Assembly: GCA_900539375.1 (NCBI GenBank)
Contig: UQBY01000003.1
Span: forward strand, 62,001-126,000
Source: an uncultured Clostridium sp.
Lineage (GTDB): Bacteria > Bacillota > Clostridia > Clostridiales > Clostridiaceae
Length of the DNA: 64,000 nucleotides
Direction of reading: 5' to 3'
Made by a program: the position numbers and the translations under genes. Each line of letters starts with the position of its first letter. Position 1 is the stretch's first letter. Positions 17,772 to 26,634 of this stretch are shown here, piece by piece. Below the pieces are notes generated by a model. That model was not told where the DNA came from. It worked only from the letters and a program-made list of their open reading frames with translations, and made no database searches.

Positions 17772-19409
17772 ATGAGTGAAAAACTAGTTATAGGTATTAC
17801 CTTTGGTATATATCTTTTAATTATGCTAGGAATTGGTTGGTACTTTTACAACCGAACAAAAAATTTATCTGATTATGTTCTTGGTGGAAGAGGTTTAGGA
17901 AGTTGGGGAACATCTATAAGTGCTCAAGCATCTGACATGAGTGGATGGCTATTACTTGGTCTTCCTGGAGCCGCATATGCTACAGGTCTTTCAGGTTCTG
18001 TATGGATGGCAGCTGGTCTTGCTTTAGGTACATATTTAAACTGGAAGCTTGTAGCCCAAAGACTTCGTATTTCCACACAAGAATATTCAAATGCTATTAC
18101 AATACCATCTTATCTTGAAAATAGGTTTAATGACCATTCAAGATTACTAAGAAAGGCATCATCATTATTTATATTATTATTTTTCTTAGTTTATACAGCT
18201 TCTGGATTTGTTTCTGGTGGTAAATTATTTCAAACAGTATTTGGAGTTCCTTATAAAGTTTCTATCTTTATTTGTGCAATAGTAGTTGTAGGATATACTT
18301 TTCTAGGTGGATTTATGGCTGTTTGTTGGACTGATATTATTCAAGGACTTCTTATGTTCTTTACATTACTTATATTACCAGTTGTAGTTTTAGTTAAAGC
18401 TGGTGGAATAAATGAGGTAGTTTCAGCTATTGACCCTGCCCTTTTAAATCCTTTTAATGCTGCCTCCATTACAGGAAGCGCTTCATCTTCAACTGTATTA
18501 GTTGTTATAAGTATTGTTTCTTCATTAGCATGGGGACTTGGCTACTTTGGTCAACCTCATATTTTAGCAAGATTTATGGCAATAAAAGACCCTGATTTAA
18601 TAAAAAAATCTAGAATAATTGCAATGTTTTGGGTTGTACTTTCATTAATAGGTGCAACTGCTGTAGGATTAGTTGGACATTCAGTTATATCTGATATTTC
18701 AGCTTATGGAGGAGATAGTGAAACTATATTTATGCTTTTAGTAAATAAATGTGCACCTCTTATTTTAACTGGAATTTTATTATCAGCAATTTTAGCAGCT
18801 ATAATGAGTACAGCAGATTCTCAGCTTCTTGTAGCAGCTTCTACTGTATCTGAAGATTTCTATAAGGGTATGATAAAGCCTAAAGCTTCTGATAGAGAAC
18901 TTATATTAGTAAGTCGTTTAACAGTTCTTGCTGTAGCTATAATTGCCCTTATAATAGCATTTAATCCTAATAGTTCTGTTCTTAAATTAGTTTCTTATGC
19001 TTGGGCAGGATTTGGAGCAGCTTTTGGTCCTGTAATTTTATTATCATTATTTTATAAGAAAATGACTAGAAATGCTGCTGCTACTGGTATGATAGTTGGA
19101 GGTCTTACTTCTGTATTATGGCCACTATTAAAGAAGGTTTCTTCTCTTGCTATATTCAAACTTTATGAAATAGTTCCTGGGTTCTTATTTGCAGTTTTAG
19201 CTATTTTTATAGTAACTAGAATAGATATAAAAAATAGCACTGACCCTAAAAAAATAGAAACTAAAAAAGCTAGAGAAAAGGTAAAAGAACAAACTGCTAA
19301 AGAAGAAAAAATAAAATATGAAAAAACAGTTGTTGGAACTAGAAAACGTAAAGAAGCATCAAAAAAACGTAGAAAAATAGCTGGAAAAAATAGAGCAAAA
19401 AACAGATAA
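17772..19409 (+). CDS. putP: Sodium/proline symporter PutP
   Basis: Sodium:solute symporter (SSS family) with 13 predicted membrane helices, likely for proline uptake. Conserved features are the GRGLG(S)W-SAQASDMSGWLLLG region of helix 2 and the helix 8-9 sodium site SAILAAIMSTADSQLL. The ATG at 17772 is preceded by AGGAGG with 7 bases between. At 545 residues it exceeds typical PutP (about 500) because of a strongly basic cytoplasmic C-terminal tail of about 55 residues, rich in Lys and Arg. It is a single-gene unit divergent from the his operon and convergent with ppk, with a shared terminator. Confidence 0.92.
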   Translation: MSEKLVIGITFGIYLLIMLGIGWYFYNRTKNLSDYVLGGRGLGSWGTSISAQASDMSGWLLLGLPGAAYATGLSGSVWMAAGLALGTYLNWKLVAQRLRISTQEYSNAITIPSYLENRFNDHSRLLRKASSLFILLFFLVYTASGFVSGGKLFQTVFGVPYKVSIFICAIVVVGYTFLGGFMAVCWTDIIQGLLMFFTLLILPVVVLVKAGGINEVVSAIDPALLNPFNAASITGSASSSTVLVVISIVSSLAWGLGYFGQPHILARFMAIKDPDLIKKSRIIAMFWVVLSLIGATAVGLVGHSVISDISAYGGDSETIFMLLVNKCAPLILTGILLSAILAAIMSTADSQLLVAASTVSEDFYKGMIKPKASDRELILVSRLTVLAVAIIALIIAFNPNSSVLKLVSYAWAGFGAAFGPVILLSLFYKKMTRNAAATGMIVGGLTSVLWPLLKKVSSLAIFKLYEIVPGFLFAVLAIFIVTRIDIKNSTDPKKIETKKAREKVKEQTAKEEKIKYEKTVVGTRKRKEASKKRRKIAGKNRAKNR

Positions 19410-19412
19410 AAT

Positions 19413-19446
19413 AAAAGATTGTCGCACATTTTTGCGACAATCTTTT
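19413..19446. terminator. Bidirectional terminator between putP and ppk
   Basis: A perfect 14-base stem (AAAAGATTGTCGCA and its complement) with a 6-base loop has a T run on one side and an A run on the other, so it serves both convergent genes. Confidence 0.9.
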
Positions 19447-21834
19447 TTATTTTTCTTTTTTCTCATTTTCTTCAAAGTCATCTAATGTCATAGCAATTTC
19501 TTTATTTTGAGCATTTATATTATTCATTAATATAATTTGTTTTTGAAGTTTTAAAAGCTTTTTTATTTCCTCTTCTGCTTCACGCATTGCTTCTGTTGCT
19601 TCTTCCTTCATCTTTATTAATTCTTTTTTCTGCTCCATAATACTTTCTAATTCTTGTTGTTGATGTTTTAAAAATTCTGCTTCTCTTTCTTCAAGATGAG
19701 AAGATAATAAAGACTTCTTTTTAATTTCTTCTTTTTCTTTTATTGAAGATTCTATTTCAAGTTGTTTAGTTGCATTTTTTATTGCTTCTTCCATAAAGTA
19801 TTCTTGAGAATTTATTAAAATGTTTGATTCATTTTTTCTCTTTTTATATGAACCATCACTTTGCAATACTCTTCCCTTAACATTATCATGAAGCATAACA
19901 TTAATAATATTTAAAATACGCTTTTTAATATCTTCATCATAAATTGGACAACCTACTTCAACTCTCTTATCCATATTTCTTGTCATATAATCTGCAGAAG
20001 CTATATACATTTTCATATCCTTGCCTTCACCAAAGCAGTATACTCTTGAATGCTCTAAAAATTGTCCAACAATACTTTGTATTGTTATATTATCTGTTTT
20101 TCCTTTTATTCCAGGAATTAAACAACATATTCCTCTTACTATCATATCTATTTTTACACCAGCTTGAGAAGCTTCTGAAAGTTTATCTATAAGCTCTCTA
20201 TCAGTTAAGGAATTCATCTTTAAAATGATTCTTCCCTTTTCTCCAATTTTAGTTTTTTCAATTTCCTTATCAATAAACTTTAATATAGTTCTTTTCATGC
20301 TTATTGGAGCTACTAATAAGTAATCATAATGTCCATCAAGCTTTGAAATAGACATGTTCTTAAAAAAGTTTGCAGCATCAACTCCTATGAAATGATTTGC
20401 AGTAATTAAACTTAAATCTGTATAAAGTTTAGCTGTTTTTTCATTGTAATTTCCTGTTCCTACTTGAGTTATATATTCTATTTTATCATTATTCTTTTTA
20501 GTTATTAAACATATTTTTGAATGAACTTTAAAGTTTTCAAATCCATATATAACATTACAGCCAGACTCTTCTAAAGTTTCAGACCAGTCAATATTATTTT
20601 GCTCATCAAATCTAGCTCTAAGTTCCATAAGAACAGTTACTTCTTTACCATTTTCAGCAGCAGTTGTTAAATATTCAATTAATTTTGCCTTTCTTGCTAA
20701 TCTATATATTGTTATTTTAATTGAAATTACATCTTTATCTTCAGCAGCCTCTTTAATAAGTCTTAAAAATGGGTCCATTTTTTCATAAGGGTAAGATAGT
20801 AATATATCCTTTCTAGCTACTTGGCTCATAATACTTTCATTACTATTAATTCCAAGAGGAATTTGTGGTGCAAAGTCTTCATATGTAATTTTCTTTTTTA
20901 TATGTACTGGTATTTTATCTATTATAGAAAATACAAAAGACATATCTAGTGGAGACTTACATTTAAATACTTGCTCCTTTTTTATATTAAGTCTATCTAT
21001 TAAATATGTTTCAAGTTCTAGCTTTATCTTATATAAAACCTCTAATCTTACTGGAGCTAAACGTCCACGTTTTTTTAATATCTTCTTCATATGAAGTCTG
21101 TAATCATCATCAATATCATAGTTTTCATCATCTGGATTAATATCTGCATTTCTAGTAACACGTACTATAGTTCTATCTTCTATATTTCCCATGTTAAATA
21201 TCATATCTGCATATTCTAAAATAACTTTTTCTATTAATACATATTTTATTTCTTCTCCTGGAATATAAATAACTCTTGGAACTGAACTCGGAATAGGTAC
21301 TATTCCAACTAAAGTATTTCCATTGTTTCTTATTAATACTGTTAAGTTTAATGATAAATTTTGAAGATGAGGAAAAGGATGAAGATTATCTACTATTTGT
21401 GGTGATAACACAGGTAATATATAATCTTTAAAATAATCATCTAAAAACTTTTTTTCTTGTTTGTTAAGCTCTTTTATATTTAAATTCTTTATATTATATT
21501 CTCTTAATTCTTCTTCAACTTTTTCAAAGGTTTTATCCTTTTGTTCATATAATGGAACTACTGATTTAAAGATTGCTTTAAGTTGCTCTCCTGCAGTCAT
21601 TTTACTTTTATTATCATAATGCTCTGAATCTATTAAAGATATATCATATAAACTTCCTACTCTTATCATAAAAAACTCATCTAAATTACTTGTAAATATA
21701 GATATAAATTTTAATCTTTCATAAAGTGGAACTTTTTTATCTCTACCTTCTTCTAATACTCTTTGGTCAAATTTAAGCCAAGAAAGTTCTCTATTTTGAG
21801 TATAGCTAATATCTAAATCATTTTTCTTTAACAT
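19447..21834 (-). CDS. ppk: Polyphosphate kinase 1
   Basis: Makes inorganic polyphosphate from ATP through a phosphohistidine intermediate. The catalytic histidine is H438 in FENFKVHSKICL and the second conserved one is H595 in GQFLEHSRVY. The N-terminal ATP-binding region (NRELSWLKFDQRVLEEG) and the two PLD-like domains are complete by about residue 680. The remaining 110 residues form a Glu/Lys/Gln-rich coiled coil not found in standard PPK1, so the protein is unusually long at 795. Its ATG overlaps ppx by 17 bases, and GGGGGAG lies 6 bases upstream, so the two are coupled. Confidence 0.95.
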   Translation of the reverse strand: MLKKNDLDISYTQNRELSWLKFDQRVLEEGRDKKVPLYERLKFISIFTSNLDEFFMIRVGSLYDISLIDSEHYDNKSKMTAGEQLKAIFKSVVPLYEQKDKTFEKVEEELREYNIKNLNIKELNKQEKKFLDDYFKDYILPVLSPQIVDNLHPFPHLQNLSLNLTVLIRNNGNTLVGIVPIPSSVPRVIYIPGEEIKYVLIEKVILEYADMIFNMGNIEDRTIVRVTRNADINPDDENYDIDDDYRLHMKKILKKRGRLAPVRLEVLYKIKLELETYLIDRLNIKKEQVFKCKSPLDMSFVFSIIDKIPVHIKKKITYEDFAPQIPLGINSNESIMSQVARKDILLSYPYEKMDPFLRLIKEAAEDKDVISIKITIYRLARKAKLIEYLTTAAENGKEVTVLMELRARFDEQNNIDWSETLEESGCNVIYGFENFKVHSKICLITKKNNDKIEYITQVGTGNYNEKTAKLYTDLSLITANHFIGVDAANFFKNMSISKLDGHYDYLLVAPISMKRTILKFIDKEIEKTKIGEKGRIILKMNSLTDRELIDKLSEASQAGVKIDMIVRGICCLIPGIKGKTDNITIQSIVGQFLEHSRVYCFGEGKDMKMYIASADYMTRNMDKRVEVGCPIYDEDIKKRILNIINVMLHDNVKGRVLQSDGSYKKRKNESNILINSQEYFMEEAIKNATKQLEIESSIKEKEEIKKKSLLSSHLEEREAEFLKHQQQELESIMEQKKELIKMKEEATEAMREAEEEIKKLLKLQKQIILMNNINAQNKEIAMTLDDFEENEKKEK

Positions 21835-22732
21835 CTGAAACTCCCCCTAGCACCTTGCTAAATAAATATCCTTCTCTTACTCCATAAGGACTTACATGTA
21901 TTTCTTCTATTTCATAAAACCTTACTATAGTATTTAATATAATCATTCCTGGAATTATTGTATGAACTCTATCTGGTACAACTTTTAATATTTTCTTTAA
22001 TAATCCCTTTTCTGATTCATCACATTTTCTTATAATCTTTTTTATATTTTCTGATTTTATAAGAGTTTTTGTAGCCTTTTTCTTAAATACATTCTCACAA
22101 AGCTCTCCTGTAGCTCTTATAGTTCCACCAACCCCACAGGCAACAGAGTTTTCTTTTATTCCATCTAATTTCTTTAATTGAGATAAAACTTCACCTTTTA
22201 TAGCTAATCTTTCATCCTCAGTTGGAATAAGATTACTTACATATTTTGAATACATACTTAATGAACCTAAAGGAATACTATAAGCTTTTATTATTTCTTT
22301 ATTTTTATACATTACAAGCTCTGTACTTCCTCCTCCAATATCTATAAGTATTCCATCTGATATATCAACTACTTGACTAGCTCCTATAAAATCATAAATA
22401 GCTTCATTTTCTCCAAGAATAATTTCTGTATTAAATCCTGTTTCTTCCTTAATTCTAAGAACAGCTTCATCCGTATTACTTACATTTCTTAAAGATGCTG
22501 TTGCAAAAACAAATACATTTTCTATTTGAAAATTTTCAACTATTTCTCTGTAAGCTTTTAATACTTCACAGGCTCTTTTTATACCTGCTTTTGAAAGTTC
22601 TCCATCTTTAACATAACCTGCAAGACCTGCCATAGTCTTCTTATTTAGAAGAAGAATTACTTTATTATTTTCATATTTATATATTGACAACCTTATAGTA
22701 TTAGACCCTACATCTACTATTCCATATATCAT
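21818..22732 (-). CDS. ppx: Exopolyphosphatase / pppGpp phosphohydrolase family
   Basis: ASKHA-fold enzyme of the Ppx/GppA family that removes phosphate from polyphosphate or pppGpp. The phosphate loops IVDVGSNTIRL and ILIDIGGGSTELV and the catalytic glutamate in the ATASLRN region are present. At 304 residues it is the short two-domain form, so substrate preference is uncertain. ATG 22732 is preferred over 22750 because TTGGAGGG lies 6 bases before it. It is the first gene of the ppx-ppk operon with a good promoter. Confidence 0.9.
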   Translation of the reverse strand: MIYGIVDVGSNTIRLSIYKYENNKVILLLNKKTMAGLAGYVKDGELSKAGIKRACEVLKAYREIVENFQIENVFVFATASLRNVSNTDEAVLRIKEETGFNTEIILGENEAIYDFIGASQVVDISDGILIDIGGGSTELVMYKNKEIIKAYSIPLGSLSMYSKYVSNLIPTEDERLAIKGEVLSQLKKLDGIKENSVACGVGGTIRATGELCENVFKKKATKTLIKSENIKKIIRKCDESEKGLLKKILKVVPDRVHTIIPGMIILNTIVRFYEIEEIHVSPYGVREGYLFSKVLGGVSDVKEK

Positions 22733-23004
22733 TTCTTTCCCTCCAAACATACCTTTCTAATTATAAATTAATTCTTATTTTTAATAATCATATTATTGTA
22801 AAATCCATGTTATTTTTTTGTAAATTTATTTTCAAACTATTCTTACACTAATATTAATATTTTAATTCCTCATTATCTAATTGTCAAATTTTAGTTTCTA
22901 ATGTCATTTTATTTTATTTTTAGTAAAAATAAAATAGTATTAATTATTATTAACTTAACAACTTATCCACAACTTAAAAAATATAATTTCTTAAATAATA
23001 TAAA
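22733..23004. other. Intergenic region between ppx and the thr operon
   Basis: No coding frame is credible here. It holds the ppx promoter and a leader of about 120 bases, and one perfect DnaA box TTATCCACA at 22963-22971. A single box with no cluster or dnaA/dnaN neighbours is not an origin. The rest is plain AT-rich DNA. Confidence 0.6.
22859..22887 (-). promoter_or_regulatory. Predicted sigma-A promoter of ppx-ppk
   Basis: TTGACA (22882-22887, perfect) and TAAAAT (22859-22864) are 17 bases apart on the minus strand, leaving a leader of about 120 bases before the ppx start. Confidence 0.7.
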
Positions 23005-23034
23005 AAATCGAGAATTTATAAAAATTCTCGATTT
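23005..23034 (-). terminator. Intrinsic terminator of the thr operon
   Basis: A 13-base stem (AAATCGAGAATTT and complement) with a 4-base loop lies 30 bases past the ACT-protein stop and is followed by T-rich sequence on the minus strand. Confidence 0.85.
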
Positions 23035-23063
23035 CTTTAATAAAATCCCACTTATTTTATTTA

Positions 23064-23501
23064 TTACTCCATTGCCATAAACTCTACTTTTTCCATCTTA
23101 TCGATTTTAGCTAAATCGTGAAGCAGAGTTTTTATATCTCCTTCTAATGTGGACATATCTATAGTTAATGTTATATATGCATATCCATTTAAAGGGATAC
23201 CTTGATTTATTGTAAGTATACTTCCTCCTTTAGAAGAAATATAATTTAAGATATTTGATAAGACGCCCTTTCCATCAATTATCTTTAAACTAAAGGTTGC
23301 TTTTCTTCCTTTTTGGCTTTCAGAAAACTCAAATATAAAATCTTTATATTTATAATAAACACTTCTGCTTATGCCAACCATTTTAGCAGCCTCTGTAACT
23401 TCTTTTACTTTTCCTTCTCTTAAAAGTTTTTTGGCATTTACTACTTTTTCGTATACCTCTGGTAAAACTCTTTTATCAATAAGAAAATAATTTCCGCTCA
23501 T
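23064..23501 (-). CDS. ACT domain protein (PheB/UPF0735 family)
   Basis: Small amino-acid-binding regulator. The N-terminal half has a helix-turn-helix-like segment (VTEAAKMVGISRSVYYKYKD) and the C-terminal half an ACT domain starting near residue 70 (ATFSLKIIDGKGVLSNIL). The family is known as PheB/YszB in Bacillus, where it adjoins thr or hom genes; its exact role is unclear. It overlaps thrB in a TAATG junction and is the last gene of thrC-thrB-ACT. Threonine or homoserine sensing is inferred from the neighbours and the ACT fold. Confidence 0.85.
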   Translation of the reverse strand: MSGNYFLIDKRVLPEVYEKVVNAKKLLREGKVKEVTEAAKMVGISRSVYYKYKDFIFEFSESQKGRKATFSLKIIDGKGVLSNILNYISSKGGSILTINQGIPLNGYAYITLTIDMSTLEGDIKTLLHDLAKIDKMEKVEFMAME

Positions 23502-24397
23502 TACTCTTCTCCTTCGATTATAAATGCCCCCTGTGTATCTATTGATAATTCATGAACTGCCCAGTTCAATGACTTTTCCTTTAAAAACTTTTCTATATTA
23601 CTTTTAAAATTTTCTTCTTTTTCTGAAGTAATTGCCATTATTGTTGGTCCTGCACCGCTAAGATAAGTTGCTAGAGCCCCTACTCTATAAGCTTCTTTCT
23701 TAACTTCCTCAAAACCTTTTATAAGCTTACTTCTATAATTTTCATGGAATGCATCTTTACATGCAAACTTTAATAAATCATACTTTCCATTACTTAATGC
23801 CGTAACCATTAACGCAACTCTTCCCACATTATAAACCCCGTCTTTAATTGAAATCTCCTTTGGAAGCACAGCTCTTGCTTCTTTAGTAGATAACTTAAAG
23901 TCTGGTATCATTGGAACAAACTTAATACCTTCTTTAACATTTACTATATCATGATAGCTTACACCTTCATCCATAATAGATACAACCATTCCCCCAAACA
24001 TAGCTGGTGCAACATTATCTGGATGCCCCTCAATTTCAACAGCCATCTGAAATAATTCATCCTTTGTAAAAACATTTCCCATAATTTTATTAGCTCCAAC
24101 TAGTCCCCCAACTATACAACTAGAGCTACTTCCTAAGCCTCTTGCTATAGGTATGTTTTGGTCTAAGCTACATATCTCTAAGCCCTTTGGAGTATATTTT
24201 GCTTTTTCAAAACATTTCATCATAGATTGATATACTATATTATCTTCATTACAAAATTCTTCTGGAAATCCAGAGAAACTTAAGCCCCCTTCAGTTTCTC
24301 TAAATCCAAAATAATTATATAAACTTACTGCTATTCCAAGGGAATCAAATCCTGGCCCCATATTTGCAGATGTAGCTGGTACTCTAACCTTTATCAT
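23501..24397 (-). CDS. thrB: Homoserine kinase
   Basis: GHMP-family kinase that phosphorylates homoserine in threonine synthesis. The ATP-binding loop PIARGLGSSSSCIVGG and the N-terminal PATSANMGPGFDSLG are intact, as is the C-terminal GHMP motif LSGAGPTIMA. At 298 residues it is full length. It lies 11 bases after thrC and is coupled to the ACT protein downstream. Confidence 0.97.
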   Translation of the reverse strand: MIKVRVPATSANMGPGFDSLGIAVSLYNYFGFRETEGGLSFSGFPEEFCNEDNIVYQSMMKCFEKAKYTPKGLEICSLDQNIPIARGLGSSSSCIVGGLVGANKIMGNVFTKDELFQMAVEIEGHPDNVAPAMFGGMVVSIMDEGVSYHDIVNVKEGIKFVPMIPDFKLSTKEARAVLPKEISIKDGVYNVGRVALMVTALSNGKYDLLKFACKDAFHENYRSKLIKGFEEVKKEAYRVGALATYLSGAGPTIMAITSEKEENFKSNIEKFLKEKSLNWAVHELSIDTQGAFIIEGEE

Positions 24398-24408
24398 TTC
24401 TACACCTT

Positions 24409-25863
24409 CTATTTTAAATAAGATAATAGGGCTTTTTTCATGTCATCTTTATCCCATACTTCATTATGAAGAACTTCTTTTTTATCTAAGTCCTTTAAGT
24501 TTTTAGGAATTTCAACATGTGTTTCTTTATTTAATTCTTTAACAACTTCAAAATCATTAAGATTATCTACATTAATACCTAAAGCCTTACATATACTTCT
24601 TGGGAACTTATATGGACTTGCTGTAGATGCAATAAGAACCTTTCTGTCATCTCCAGTTTCCTTTTTATATTTATCATAAACTACCTTTGCTACTCCTGTA
24701 TGAGTATCCATTAAGTATCCTTCTTTAGTATACATTTCTTTTATTTCTGCATATACTTCATCAATATTTGCATAATTTCCATAGAATTCATTCATGAAAG
24801 AAGATATTTTTTCAGAAACTTTATATACCCCACCATTATTTAATGATTCCATAAGATTTTTTACTTCTTCTCCATTTCTTCCACAAGCTTCAAATAATAG
24901 TCTTTCAAGATTTGAAGATACTAATATGTCCATTGATGGTGATTCAGTTAAAACTAATTCTCTTCTCTTATCATAAGTTCCTGTTTGGAAGAAATCAGTT
25001 AATACCTTATTTTCATTTGAAGCACAAATGAACTTATGTATTGGAAGCCCCATTTCCTTAGCATAATGAGAAGCTAATATATTACCAAAGTTTCCTGTTG
25101 GTACAACAACATTTATTTCTTCTCCTTCTTTTATTACTCCTTGTTGAACTAGTTTAAAGTATCCATAGAAATAATAAACTATTTGAGGAACTAATCTTCC
25201 TATATTAATAGAGTTTGCAGAAGATAATCTTATTCCTTCCTTTGCTAACTCTTCTTTAAATTCTTCATCTCCAAAAATTTCTTTTACTCCAGTTTGAGCA
25301 TTGTCAAAGTTTCCGTTTATTCCAAATACTTTAACATTTTTACCCTCTTGAGTAGCCATTTGTCTTTCTTGAATAGCACTTACTCCATTCTTTGGATAAT
25401 ATACAACTACTTTAAATCCTTCAACATCTTTAAATCCTTCAAGCGCTGCCTTTCCTGTGTCTCCAGAAGTTGCTGTTAAAATAACTACTTCATCAGTTAC
25501 TCCTAGTTTTTTTCTTGCTCTTTTCATTATTTGAGGAAGAAATAATAATGCAGCATCTTTAAATGCACATGTTGGACCATGATATAATTCTAAAAATCCT
25601 TTTTCTACTTTTACATCAAAACGATTATTATATGCATCATTTATAGCACTCATTAAGTCATTTTCATCAATATCTGTAAAATATTCTTTTATTACCTTAA
25701 AAGCTAATTCTTCATAAGATAATCCTTTTTCTTTTTTTAAGGAATCATAAAGATTTGGAAAACTTTCTGGAACATATAATCCTCCATCTTTTGCAATTCC
25801 TCTTAAAATTGCCTCTGCTGAAGCCACCCCTTGTTCTAATCCTCTTGTACTTTGAAATTTCAT
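24409..25863 (-). CDS. thrC: Threonine synthase
   Basis: PLP enzyme that converts O-phosphohomoserine to threonine. The PLP lysine is in GPTCAFKDAAL, and the phosphate-binding region is in TATSGDTGKAAL. At 484 residues it belongs to the long, fungal/enterobacterial-type class with an N-terminal extension (RGLEQGVASAEAILRGI). ATG 25863 is preferred over the adjacent TTG at 25866, with GGGGTGA 4 bases upstream. It heads the operon; no thrA/hom or ask gene is nearby. Confidence 0.96.
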   Translation of the reverse strand: MKFQSTRGLEQGVASAEAILRGIAKDGGLYVPESFPNLYDSLKKEKGLSYEELAFKVIKEYFTDIDENDLMSAINDAYNNRFDVKVEKGFLELYHGPTCAFKDAALLFLPQIMKRARKKLGVTDEVVILTATSGDTGKAALEGFKDVEGFKVVVYYPKNGVSAIQERQMATQEGKNVKVFGINGNFDNAQTGVKEIFGDEEFKEELAKEGIRLSSANSINIGRLVPQIVYYFYGYFKLVQQGVIKEGEEINVVVPTGNFGNILASHYAKEMGLPIHKFICASNENKVLTDFFQTGTYDKRRELVLTESPSMDILVSSNLERLLFEACGRNGEEVKNLMESLNNGGVYKVSEKISSFMNEFYGNYANIDEVYAEIKEMYTKEGYLMDTHTGVAKVVYDKYKKETGDDRKVLIASTASPYKFPRSICKALGINVDNLNDFEVVKELNKETHVEIPKNLKDLDKKEVLHNEVWDKDDMKKALLSYLK

Positions 25864-25921
25864 CAAATCACCCCGAAATTTATTTATATTGTAAGTTCTT
25901 TATCTTGTAGCCACAATTAGT

Positions 25922-25956
25922 ATAATATCATGTTCGTCTTTAAAACACAAGTGTTT
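25922..25956 (-). promoter_or_regulatory. thrC promoter with overlapping palindrome
   Basis: On the minus strand TTGTGT (25945-25950) and TATTAT (25922-25927) are 17 bases apart. The -35 is covered by a 6-2-6 inverted repeat AAACAC-N2-GTGTTT (25943-25956), placed where a repressor would act. No T-box structure fits in the short leader. Confidence 0.5.
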
Positions 25957-25983
25957 ATAGCTTGAAAACAAATTTTTTTATAT

Positions 25984-26553
25984 TTAACAGCCTCCATTTG
26001 CAAATAACATCATCACTAAAGCATCTCTTGCTCCAACATTTTCATTTTTTACAAGATTATTTATTTCTTCTTTTTTAAATTTAAATATTTCTATTTCTTC
26101 ATCCTCTTCTGCATGTTCATTTGTAGTTGTTCCTTCTGCTAAAACTTTAACTGTTACAATGCTTTCATCAGTCATACCACTTGAAACATAGCTTGGTTTA
26201 AGAATTACTTCACAGGATAATCCTTTAAGTCCTGTTTCTTCATAAAGCTCTCTATAAGCAGCTTCTTCTATATTTTCTCCTTTTTCTATAAGACCTGCTG
26301 GTAATTCAAAAACATTATCTCCTAAAGCTGGTCTATATTGTTTTATTACTACAATTTCTCCCTCCTTAGTTACTGGAAGTATTAAAATTCCATCAGCTCT
26401 TTTATGGTCTTTAGTTACACAAGCTAGTTCTTCTTGTTCTCTTCTACTTGCTACATAATAATCTTTTCTCCTTCCTACTTTATTTGTTAATTCTAAAGTA
26501 TACAAATTTAAAAACTTATTGTTAGTTTCTTTTTTAATATTAATTAACTTCAT
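25984..26553 (-). CDS. nudF: Nudix hydrolase, ADP-ribose pyrophosphatase type
   Basis: Probably cleaves ADP-ribose to AMP and ribose-5-phosphate. The Nudix box is complete (G-x5-E-x7-RELYEETGL, from about residue 89), and the neighbouring sequence matches the ADP-ribose pyrophosphatase group, including EELACVTKDHKRADG and a QYRPALG segment. At 189 residues it is normal. It is a single gene upstream of the thr operon. Substrate is inferred from family resemblance. Confidence 0.88.
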   Translation of the reverse strand: MKLINIKKETNNKFLNLYTLELTNKVGRRKDYYVASRREQEELACVTKDHKRADGILILPVTKEGEIVVIKQYRPALGDNVFELPAGLIEKGENIEEAAYRELYEETGLKGLSCEVILKPSYVSSGMTDESIVTVKVLAEGTTTNEHAEEDEEIEIFKFKKEEINNLVKNENVGARDALVMMLFANGGC

Positions 26554-26634
26554 AAGCTTCTTATCTCCTTAAAATAATATTTTATTTATATTATAAGTCT
26601 TTTAAGAAGATTTATTAAATATTTTTTATAAATT

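Noticed and set aside
19163..19429. 88-codon minus-strand ORF at the putP 3' end
   Set aside because: Antisense to putP; its hydrophobic look comes from the reverse of Lys-rich codons.
22963..22971. Perfect DnaA box as part of an origin
   Set aside because: Only one perfect box, no cluster, no dnaA/dnaN/gyrB or AT-rich unwinding pattern beyond background.
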